This document shows, piece after piece, positions 36,515 through 47,200 of a stretch of DNA of 64,000 nucleotides. The position numbers and the translations under genes were made by a program. This stretch comes from Oryzias latipes (lineage: Eukaryota > Chordata > Actinopteri > Beloniformes > Adrianichthyidae): contig NC_019871.2 in the NCBI RefSeq assembly GCF_002234675.1, positions 18,947,933 to 19,011,932 on the forward strand. The letters run 5' to 3'. Within the stretch, counting starts at the first letter, position 1; the number at the start of each line of letters is the position of its first letter. Under the pieces are notes generated by a model, which was given only the letters and a program-made list of their open reading frames with translations, did no database searches and had not been told where the DNA came from.

Positions 36515-39500
36515 TTACAAGCTCTTCTCATTCGATTTTACTTTCCTTTTTGTTCGTCGCTCCACTTCAAAACGGGGAATCTGGCTCGAGCTGGAGTCAC
36601 GCAGGGCCAAGTTCTCAAACTTTCGAACTGCTCTCTTCACCAGCAAGAAGGGGACATCTTTGCACCACCAACCTCCGCTGGGTGCAGAAGATGCCCTGTA
36701 GGCTGAGTCTTTACATAGAAACACATGAGGGGGAGGCGAAAGTCCACAGCGCACTTTCAGCCTGCCCTCCCCAAGACCTAAAGCTGGTCGCACTCCAGGA
36801 GGCTGAAAACGAGTGGGCAGTGTGGCGAGATGCTCCTGGGTCAAGGGGTTATGGAAGCTCAGGATTCCCCCTCCCAGGTTGAGGAAGACTCCTATGGTTT
36901 TGATCCCTGGTGGGACAGAATAAACTGGCTCGTCACATCCATCATACACCGCAGAGAAACACACGCCATTCCTTTGCAGCCACCAGCCGCTACAACCATC
37001 CAATGAGCAGACCCCTGAGGAGACAGAGACAGCCTTCCTGAGTGGATGGAAAATGATTTTCTCTTAAAGAAGCAAAAACAAACTCCATTCAAATCACACA
37101 AAAAGACCTCTGAAGCATCCTTCATCCACTAAGAGAAGCATTCTTAATGTTAAAAAAGTAAATATAATTAAAGGCGCGAATGGCATTGCATGGCCCAGAG
37201 TGCCCCTTTTAAACTGCCCTCACATTCCCCTCTGCCTCTGCCAGCCTAATCAGAGCTGGACGTGAAAAACGTTGCTTTTATTTCCATAGCAATCATTTTA
37301 TTATTTGGTCGTCCAGGGGGGGATGAACAGGTCTATGTAATTTTGAGCAAGCTTACATTTCTGGATCTCCTTGACAGCAGAGGGTTTTTTGATAACCACC
37401 TTCCTAATATAGCCATGTCGTATGTTATTTAGTTTTGTTCAGCTTGAGTCCTGGACTTGTGTGTTAAATTTTCACAATATTCTAGTAAAAAATGTACGAA
37501 CAACACGGGACCGTTAACATATTCTTGCTCTCCATGGAAACGCCACTCAAAATGCATCTTCCCAGTGATGCTCGAGGAGTTAGGAGGTGATAGATTGAAA
37601 TCTGTAGGAAAAGTTTCAAATTGTAGAAGTTACTGAAGGAGATTTTTTAAAATTAAAGATGTAAGCTGCTTTCTGAGGTTAAAAGTCATGGACTAAATAA
37701 TTAAAAAAAAATCTTTCTTTGTTTTACTGTTGTTTTACTTGATGTTACTGTTGCCATTTGTTCATGTATCACAAGTTATATCCCCATATCGCGAGTTTTC
37801 CTCATATCGTGTAATCGTAGTCTGCAGGTCACAGAGCCCAAGTCAGCTTTGAAACACACTATTGAGCAGCATAATCACACCTGAGTTCGGGCAATAAAAG
37901 TCATAAGAGAATTATGTCTGAAAATAAAAACACACAAATCCAATTACACAACTAAGACAAAAACCAAGTTAAAGGTCACGGAAGGTACAAACTGAAAGAC
38001 ATTTTCTGGTATTTCTAATAAAAAAAAAGCTGCTGTTTGAATGGTTGCAGATCAACCATCCTGTAAGTGTTGCTATCCAGTGGGTCGGTTTTATGAGGAA
38101 TACGAACGCGCGTGCTCACAGCCCGCGTGCGTGTTTGTTTTACTTAAATAGGCTTTGGTGCCTAACAGCGCAGCTCTCTGCAATTCGGAGGAAACTGGCA
38201 ACAACCGAAACCAAATCCCGGATTTACCGAGCCGGTAGATGGAGCTGTTGCACACGTCCACCTCCCAGTAGTACTGTCCGCGTGCGATCGCAACATCAGA
38301 GCACACCTGGCCGAGGCGCGTGCGGCCCTGCAGAAGACTGTCTCCGTGGTGGCTCACTGTGAGGCAGGAACTGGAGAGGTGGAGGGATGGAGGCACACAT
38401 GAAGGGTCCAAAGAGAAAAACAGGCCTAAAACGGGACGGAACAACACCGGGACTCACCACACGGTGAATTAAACAAAACAAAACAAAACAAACAAAAAAA
38501 AAAATATTTGGAAAAGTCTCATAATGATGAGGGAAACCATACCAAAGACGGACTGCTCCATTTCCTTCTCCTGCAGCTCTACAGCGCCATCTAGTGTCGT
38601 CTCCGCGGAATTGGCAATTGAGGACTGTTTTCCAGACTCCACCACAGATGTGGATTTTAACGGATAGACTGGAATAAAAAAAATCCTATTTATCACATTT
38701 TAGCATCAGCATATTACTATAGAAACACGCTGCTATAATAGCGGCTTTATTTTAGAGAAGACTTGGGTATTTTCAGCGTAAATTGTCCAAAGATATCTGT
38801 CTATTATATGTAAGGGTTGATTGGAAATACTGGGTCTCATAAAACAGTTCAAGTAAACATGCAGCTTTGTTAAAAATGCAAATAATACTTTGTTTTAATG
38901 CAAAAGAACTATCAAAATTTAGATCAAGTTTTGTGTCTGTTTCATAAAATTAGAATTAAAAGGTTTCGTCATGAGATTTGAAAGGTTTCCTCAAAGGTTT
39001 CCAAATGACCCCATCTTGACCTTTTTTATTATTTTAAATTCCAAACATTTACATTTAAGTTTCAGCCCAGCAAATCTACTCTGACTGTGTTTCCATTAGA
39101 TTCAGTTTCATTTAAATCAGCAGAACATACTCACAATCGGAGCGGGCGTGGGATGCACCTTCCTGAAAGCAGCATTAATGAGGCAAGAAAAATGCAAAAA
39201 AGAAAAATTCCAAAAATGTACATTTATTTTTTGTCATTATGTTAGTCCACACTTGGATAAATACCTAATAGTAGAAATGTGTTAAAAACAGGACAACTTT
39301 TTTTCTCTGGTAGTCAGGAGGATCACATTTTTCTGATCTGCACATAAATCATAAACATCTTGACATCATAACATTACAAGGATCCAAACATAGAACCAGA
39401 TTGGACTCATTCTAATTTTTTGAATAAGACATAAATAATACAAACCATAAATGTTTTTTTCTTTGGTGTTGTTGTTGCTGTAAATGTCATCGCAGCTTAC

Positions 39501-39821
39501 CTTTGCATTGTGAGGGCAATCTTCAGGTGAGTCATCTGAGAAGCCCATCTGTCTGCTGACATGCTCAGACCTTAATGAAGGATGTTTAGGAAGACAGGAA
39601 GTGGCACATCCCCAGCTCCAGCACGGCAGCTCCACATAGCGTCTACAGCAGGGGCATAGAATGGAGCAGACAGAGAGCAGAGCTTCACGGCAGCACGATC
39701 CTGTTGGTCCTCCAGCTGCCACACACCTGCTACACATGGTGTGAGAGCATGGCAAAATCAGGACGGTGTCGCATTCTTGACGGCAGGCTGGACAGACGGG
39801 AAGATGCTGCAAAAGTTCCAT
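36515..39821 (-). CDS. RING finger and B30.2/SPRY protein, TRIM-like, 5 exons, about 390 aa
   Basis: Coding exons in gene order: 39821-39501, 39162-39135, 38668-38543, 38425-38228, 37014-36515. All junctions are GT-AG and in phase (1173 bp with stop). An N-terminal RING is seen: C10-x2-C13, C25-x-H27-x2-C30-x2-C33, then C56-x2-C59 after a long loop. A Cys/Trp-rich stretch follows (about 60-80). A linker of about 80 residues has no B-box or coiled coil. A SPRY domain (about 160-330) contains GQYYWEVDV, GWWLQRNGVCFSAVYDG and IGVFLNLGGGILSFHN. RING proteins of this form are usually E3 ubiquitin ligases, and SPRY domains bind partner proteins. An in-frame upstream ATG at 39914 could extend the N-terminus by 31 residues; the start at 39821 is chosen because the RING begins just after it. 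The exact family member was not recognised. It lies between chrd and thpo. Confidence 0.82.
37150..37640 (+). repeat. Dispersed repeat family B, copy 1 (intron of the RING-SPRY gene)
   Basis: It matches 43130-43460 at ACATTCCCCTC, CTGC-CAGCCTAATCAGAGCTG, TTTGGTCG, ACAGGTCTA-GTAATTTT and GGATCTCCTTGACA/GGATTTCCTTGGTA followed by GGTTTTTTG. Noncoding and diverged. It is intronic (37015-38227). Confidence 0.6.
37755..37825 (+). repeat. Dispersed repeat family D fragment
   Basis: A short segment with CACAAGTTATATC, then CATATCGCGAGTTTTCCTCATATCG. It resembles 56030-56110, which has CGCAAGTTATATCGTC and CACGAGTTTTTCTCATTCC. Confidence 0.5.
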
Positions 39822-39914
39822 GCTATTTCTCTTTTCTGATCCGGTTAAGGTCCCACATCCAGCAGGTCTTATTATGGAAGGGCTTTTAGGATATCTGTCT
39901 ATGCTTTTGTTCAA

Positions 39915-41025
39915 AGATCTCAGCTACAGTATTGGGATAAAATAACCAAAAGGTTTTGTTTGTGTGTAATAATCCTGTCTTTACATTTCTTTAATTCCTG
40001 TGGACCTTATCCTCACTAAACAGAAAGCAAACCTTGTTGATGCAGAACCCTCGTCCATCCAGAGAAGAGACAAAGAGGACCCCTCATGTGGTTCCAAAGG
40101 CATTTGCTCCCCTGGAGGAAAAAAATCAGATATTCCCTTTTATTTCTCAAAAAAGATGTGGAAAACATGTGAAGAGGCAAACAGGTTCTCTTGATGAGCG
40201 GCCTCGCCTGCATCACATCTGTCGAAGGAGAAAACGTAAAATTACTCACAAGATAAAAAGACAGACAGAGAGAGAGAAGAGGCCGTGCTGTTGCTTGGGT
40301 GTTACCATGGTGACGAGTGCTTGTGTGGAGGAGCAACTACAAGATAATGTGCTGTAAAGGGCTCTCATGCACGCAAACGCACACACACATCGACATTTTA
40401 ACAACGGGGTCATTGAAGCCATGCAGAAAGAAAAATGACCCTTTGACAGCAGAGGGATGACGGTACTTTTCATCATCTCTCAATCTCAATTCTCAGCATC
40501 CTGAGGGGAATTCAGCAACAAGTTTCAGCAGAAGATTTAGAGGTTTAGACGTTAGAGAATCCTCCAAAACAGAAGGAAAGCCCAGAGCTGAAGTGAGAAG
40601 CAAAAAAATAATCTCTGAATAATTTCTAGAGCTCTGAGCATTCTTTAGTTTGTGTCGTCATGTGATGTTTTAACTGCAGGTTTCTTAGGAAAGCATTATT
40701 CTGCAGACTAACAGTTTCAGAACCTCCATTGTGAGTCTTTGACCGTCCCCACAGACCACAAACTCCCGGTCTTTCCCATGAATTGTAAGTAAGGGGGTTT
40801 GCCGCACACCAGGACACATGCAGGGCAAAATGAGGCCACACCAAGCCCTAAAAAAACAAAACACATTTTTAATACGAAACTTCTACACTCCTGCCCCTCT
40901 CTGTTCAGATAATGGTTTGTCACACAGAGTTGGTAAAAAAAACTTCTTCCACATCAACTGGATCTTCATTTGGCTCTCACGTTGTGTCCATAATCTCAAC
41001 AACAGAGATGTTCACTCATTCACCA
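39915..41025. other. Intergenic, no gene recognised
   Basis: Upstream flank of the RING-SPRY gene. No TATA or GC-rich promoter is evident. Small open frames show no domains. Confidence 0.4.
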
Positions 41026-41029
41026 GCTG

Positions 41030-41245
41030 CAGGATCTTGTGAGGGGTCACAAGGGCTGCCGGAGCCTATAACCCAGCTGGGAAAGGCCAAAGGCATCGCA
41101 GGGTTACACGATGACATCTCACAGTCCACCTGAAAAGCTTGTTTTGGACTGTGCGAGGAGGCCAGAGCACCTGGAGATTATCTTTGCATGCATGGGGAGA
41201 ACATGCAAACTTCACTGAGAAAAGATCACTGAGTGTGATGTCATC
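41030..41245 (-). repeat. LINE/SINE 3'-end fragment, copy 4
   Basis: Minus-strand landmarks are AAGTTTGCATGTTCTCCCC, then TATAGGCTCCGGCAG and TGACCCCTCAC near the 3' end. The internal order matches the other copies. It is longer than the others on its 5' side. Confidence 0.65.
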
Positions 41246-41284
41246 CACACAGCAGAAAAGGGTTTACTTTTGGCTCCAACCAAA

Positions 41285-41575
41285 AGAAAGTCAATTTAGT
41301 CACCCTTCATCGCAAATACAGACGACGGCGTGTTGGAGACAGAACTCGTCTGTAAACAGTGGTCCTGGTCTGTGTCATCGTTTCTATGGCAACCACTCCC
41401 ATCAATCAGGAGTGAGCTTGTTTGAAGTCCACACCCCTACCACTTGAAAGAGGGCTACATGAAATCTGTCAATCCGACATTTCAAATGTTGGATGTGGGG
41501 GCCAGCAGGCTCCACCTACTTTAATTGAGGCATCTGGTTGGTTTGTTTATGACTGAAATAACCTCATCCATTCAT
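41285..41575 (+). repeat. Dispersed repeat family C, copy 2
   Basis: Shares AAGTCAATTTAGTCA, CCACACCCCTACCACTTGAA, GCAGGCTCCACCTACTTT and TTGAGGCATCTGGTTGGT with 27150-27545. A short CATTCATTC stretch and another tail-like piece follow at about 41567-41640. Confidence 0.7.
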
Positions 41576-41664
41576 TCATCTTCTAAACCCGGGTTGTCCC
41601 TTTCAGGAAGGAACCAGCTGTGACATGAATTGGAGTCAGCTAACCTCTTCAGTTGAATCGTGCA

Positions 41665-41735
41665 GCAACCACACACACGCACACGTACACACACACCCCC
41701 CACAGACACACACCCACACACACACACACAGATGA
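41665..41735. repeat. CA-rich microsatellite
   Basis: Interrupted ACAC and CACAC units at about 41665-41735, with CCCCCCACAGAC in the middle. Confidence 0.85.
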
Positions 41736-44220
41736 TGGCGCAAAATAAAAAACTTTAAGTAAAATAGAAATGAAGTGTCTATTATTTTTGATTTTAATTT
41801 TTATCAAGCCCTCATGCAGGACGGATTTCCATTGTCACAGGAAAACATTGCACAAAAGTAAAATCCTGTAACGTTGTCTATTTAAAAACAAATAGCAGCT
41901 TTCAGTCATGTCTTTCTGAAATATGAGTGGGTGTGTGTGGAGGGGGGGACAGTATCTGTGTCATGGTTAGTTAGAAATTAAAAACTTTACATTCATGGAA
42001 CACCTGTTTCAGTGTGGACTAAAAAAAGCTTTGGTAAGAAGAGGATGACACACGCTCAGCGACAGTTTAGACAAGTTCAGACAAAGTCGTCGTAAACGTA
42101 TCTCAATCTGGAATGGTATCTGTGAAATCTACAGTTCCTTTGAAATTATTGCACAATTCAGTGCCACCTTTGAGGTTTGCCCTCAGCAAGGAGTGTAAAG
42201 GAAGAACTCCATTTAGTCAAAGAGTGGGTATATATGCTATGTATTTCAACGACAGTCATAAACCAAAAAAGAAAGCAATTTTGTTATTACATAACGAGGA
42301 CATCCTTGTGTCTAAACTGAGTTTGTACATTCTAGGTTGTATTTACACAGGGACCTAGGGTGAAACATTAACTTCTGTTTCCATCAAAGACACAGCATTC
42401 TTCAAAAATTGCGCACGCTGCAGACACACACCACTCACTTTTACTTCTCAGTGATGTAAGTGAAAGACAGACAAAAACTGTCGTGAAGGATCCGGTTTGC
42501 GCCCAGCAGACAGAGACTTGGATTTTTTGGAATATTGTTTGCAGAAAGTGAGTCTGACCTGATTTCTACTACGTCAAATGGAGGGGAAACCACTGCCAAG
42601 GACCACCATGCATCCAGGGAGAGCCGGTTATGGCTTATAGCAGTAAGTTAAAGGTTTGAATTCATAACCTTTGGTGTCTACGTTTAGAGATTTGGATGGC
42701 GTCTTTCATATATTTTGGTGTAAATCTCTAAAGCTAAATATGTTCCAACAATTCAAGAATATTCTATCAGAGCTGATCATAAACACTGTAAAAAATGTCC
42801 TTCTGAAAACAAGTTAAAACATACAAGATTTTTTTACCTTGTTATAAGTGGAAAAAACATCTGCCAATAGAAATAGTAGAATTTGGTATTGGGAATATGG
42901 AATTTTTAAAATAGATTTCTCAAAAATAAGTTGTGATGTAATTAAATCCTAACATTGGTTATAAACATTGGTTATATTTAGGTGTTTAACTCTTTGCTCT
43001 TGTAAATATATTTACGGGTTTTGTTGAATACATTTACAGTTTCCTAAATCAAGAAAATCTATTTCTAGAAACAAAACCACTCATCATTCACAAATAAAAC
43101 TTCTGCTTGAAAATATTATGTTAAAACAAGTGTTTCATGGTAATGCCCGTTTCCATTGCCCCCCATTACCGCCATAAGTGTCTGAGCGGCTGCTACATTC
43201 CCCTCACTCTCCTCTTCTGCCCCTGCAGCCCTAGTCAGAACTGCATGTGACAAAAATAATGAAAAAGAAACCTTTTTTCAAAATATGAAAATTGAAACCA
43301 TCCTATTTTTTGGTCGCATGGGGGTGTCAAACAGGTCTAAGTAATTTTTAGAAGAGTCAGCATAAGTAAATGTTTGGATTTCCTTGGTAACATAGGTTTT
43401 TTGTTTACCACGCGTTGAAGTCAATGACTCATGTCAAAAGTTTCCCCAATATTCTTAAATTGGTGGCATGCAAGTGAAATTTTGTGGAGATTGCTTGAAC
43501 AAAAGTTTTCTTTTTCCATATTGTGGGAAAATTGCCAATTTTCTCATTTTGCCACAAAATAGCCACCAAGCTGAAGGTCCATAATACCCATAACTTCCTT
43601 TGGAGATCCCCATCACATGTGTTTTGGTTTCATTAGTGGAGTTTGAAATAATTCTTTTGAGCCCCATAAGAGAGTTTGACCCCATTCATTTTATTGACAG
43701 TTATTTTTTGGTGGTTGTGGTGGGTGTTGCACTAAGTTAAAAAAATTCATATTTACCGGATAATAGGTGCATACAGTGCAAAAAGATATTTTAGCTACAA
43801 AGTAGACCCTTGGTGATATTTTGTGTTTTGGCAGAGACTCCTTACATATTTGTCATCATTTTAGCTTGAACTGGATATTAATCCTGGTTCATATTCCTTC
43901 ATAAATTCCACTAGAAATATCGTTGAATAAGAACTTTTAAAAACAAAGTTTTGCAACTTGTTGGAGCACGATTCGTGGGCAGGGCTTTATAGAGAAGTGA
44001 TAAGGATATGAGATGGAGTTAACCCTTTCTCATCCACTCACTGAAACATTTAGAATTCAGCTACAACCCAAAGTATGTCAGTTATCATACTTTCCCCAGA
44101 ATCCTTTTTATGCGATTAAGGATGAGTGCAGTCACACACATGCTTTGATGCCTGATAAAGCGTTAAGATGCTGGTTTTATGGTTGACTTCACTAATGATA
44201 CACAAGATTTAAAGATAAAG
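41736..44220. other. Intergenic region upstream of thpo
   Basis: No exon was recognised. About 42785-43135 is A/T-rich with ACAAGTTAAAAC near its start and TTAAAACAAGTGTTTCA near its end, which may be a decayed palindromic MITE. A fragment at about 43750-43790 resembles the degenerate DNA-element repeat at 17.2-17.6 kb. Family B copy 2 lies at 43130-43460. Confidence 0.4.
43130..43460 (+). repeat. Dispersed repeat family B, copy 2
   Basis: Diverged partner of 37150-37640 in the same orientation; the shared landmarks are listed there. No coding capacity. Confidence 0.6.
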
Positions 44221-44285
44221 GAGGAGGGTATAAACAAACAGAAACAAGCAGATAAATACTGTGTGTTCCTGTTTGGAACAGCTCA
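44210..44285 (+). promoter_or_regulatory. thpo: thpo core promoter candidate: TATA box and two GATA motifs
   Basis: TATAAA at 44229-44234 lies 52 bp upstream of the ATG, implying a very short 5' UTR. AGATAA motifs (GATA-factor type) flank it at about 44213 and 44250. All are seen in the sequence; their use is inferred. Confidence 0.5.
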
Positions 44286-47200
44286 ATGGCAGTTCATCAA
44301 TCATTTGCTCCTCCAGGCTGTATCCTACTGCTGCTGCGGCTGCTGATAGGAGGGATTTCCACAAACCTGCCTCAGGTCCACGCCAGACCCAACAACTTTT
44401 GGTGCAATTCTGTGGCTCGAAAAAACATGTCGGTTGCAGAGAAGGTAAGAAAGTTTTTTTTATTTTTTTTATTTGAATGTCATTTCATTGATAGTTTATT
44501 TTAGCTCATAAATATGTTTTAAAGCTGATCTTTTGAGTTGCTTTAAAAATTGACGGAGAGACAGAGTTTGCTTTGGGCTGCTGTGGAACTTACTTTGCAG
44601 TCTGTGCAGGAATATGGAATTTTTCAGTGAGCCGTCTCACTTGCTGTCACACTCCTAGGTGCAAATTTTGTTTCCCAAATTTGCCCCATCTCCTGGGGGA
44701 GCAGGGAACCTTTTGGGGGTTTGACTCCTTAATGTTGTGTCCCAAGTAGAGAAGGATTGGTCGCATTTTTAGACTCTTTGGTAATCTCTGAAACCACTAT
44801 TTCCCAGTTTCAGGGCAAACGCTCTACCACTATTTTATTTCAGTTTATTCTGGAATGTGTCCGCTGGTGTGTGAGTTTCTTCTCAAACTATCTTATAAAC
44901 CTGCTTTTTTTTTAGCCAGAACACATTTTAAAAAAAGAGCATTTTATTTCTGGTTATAGTTCCACTTCGATCATCTTTTAATCTATTTTCAAAGCATGGA
45001 TAGTTGGCGTTGAGCAACCCCACCCCCCTTCCCCTCCCCATTGCTGAGAGTTGTCTTTTTCGTGCTCCCCTGCTAGCTCATAGCTCCTAACCCCCCAAAC
45101 CTAAAATAATTGCTGCAACAAAAATGGCAATCCATACTGGAGCTATCCAGCCGTACAGTTTGGAGCCTGATGCAGCTCAGACGAGGAAAGCAAAGTCATA
45201 CACGGATCTGATCGTCTAGAAGTGGATTCATCAGAATGGAATGGCCCGCCAAGCATATTTTCTACATCACAAATACGATCTTTTTCAAAATGGATTTTTT
45301 AAATCTGCTGATTCACAATAATCTGAATAAAGAAATACTCACAAATGGAATTTTAGGCTTAATCCTCTTTTTATATGTCCTCCATCATCAGAAATATGTC
45401 ACAAGAACATGTTGAAAACACCAAAAACACCATTTTCATTAGAGTATATTTTAAAAAGAAAGATAAAAAACTGAATTAGAAAGGACAAAATCTGAACAAT
45501 GTGACATAAATATCATGTCCATTTACTCAGGTTGAATGCAATAAGACCGACGTGCTGCCTTCTCCAGTGCTGATGCCGTCTGTGGAGTTAAACTTGAACG
45601 AATGGGAAAATAAAACTGTAAGTACAAAGATAAGATTCCCTTTGAAATAAATTGTTGCCTATCCAATAAATTTAAACTTTTGTTGGACTTACTGATCTTT
45701 TAGGGCTCTGAACTGAATACTGGTATATGGCATTGTTTAACATTACTGTTTTCTTTTTCATCTGCATATTAACATCATTTGACATGGATTATAAATGTTC
45801 TTCTGTTAAAAGGCTGTTAACCTTTAAATGTAGAGGGATAAATAAATATCTGATAGATAGGAAAAAGTCACACAGAAGCAGCAACAATAGGAACTTTCTG
45901 CATAATAAATGAGATACCGAGATGCTTATCAGGAGTAGAGTCTAAAAGTGAAACGTGAGCGTTCCATGAGTAAGAATTAGAAATGTTTTTCAGACAAGCT
46001 CCTAATTATTTGGGAACACCTTTAATTTGTAAAGAAGCGTTAATCCTCAGTTAGTTCTCTTTGCTAAAGTCTCGCAGTTGTCACTCCCCTGGGTGAATGA
46101 AATTTGCTCTAATCTCCCAGGGGGGTAGATAGATGGGAATGCATGACTTCCCCAGGACAGACACTGTGCCACTTGGCCACTGATGAGTTTTGCTGCTGGC
46201 ATGCAACAAGTTATTATCATGATTAACTGGCTCTGACTATTGCGTGGGAGAACAAAAGAGGCTCTTGTCAAGCCTTCTTTATCTATGATTCCATCAGTGA
46301 GGAGATTTCTGCAGAATTTAACTGTGAGTTGTTTTAGGATCAGCAACAAAAATAAAAAGTTATTGTGCTTAACGAAGGTGGAACAAAAACTGGCAAACAG
46401 AGCTGTGGAGGAGAAAAGTCAATAAGGTGAAAGCAATTTTTACCTTTCACTTGAAGTGAAAGTTGAACCACCTAATTATTAGTTTGCGTTTAAATTTGAT
46501 GTCACATTTGAACTTGAAGGTCATGGAATTTCAATCAGTTTTTATTTCTCACGCAGTGAGCAGATGAGCAAAAACAAAAAAAAAAAAGTAATGACAGAAC
46601 TGTCAATCTGAATCTAATGTTACTCCATCAATAACTGGGTACCACCGTCCTCAAATTAAACACAGGTTAAAAAGTAATAATATATTCAAATTAAAATAAA
46701 TTTTGAAAATGGCATTCTTAATTAACATCTCATAAGCTCGTTTCTTTGAATTTAGTTTAAAAAAAAAGAACAAAGACCTACCATGTTTCCTGTTCCATTT
46801 CTGGTGGGTTATTCAGGGGAGAAAGTTTGACTCGGCTTTGCTCAACATTCAAGGAATAAATAAAGCTGCTTTCCTGATGTTAGACAGGATCTCTGTCCAG
46901 GAACGCTGGCCTTGAAGACATTCAGAGATGTTTTGTTCCCAGAACAACTCTGAATAAAAATTTAAAAACTTTTGTCTCTACATGCTATACTTTCAGTTCA
47001 GTTCGATTCTGCTAATAACAAAGATGCATCAATTCAAGTTTTATCAATTTTAAAGATTATTAAAGCAAAGTTTTGTTCTTTAAAATCCAATCTTAGCGAT
47101 GATAGTAACTGCGAATAAGAAACCAAGTTACAGTATTTCCAAAAAGTATAGAAATGTGAAATCAGACGTTAAAAATGTTTGTCTTTTACATCGTCATGAT

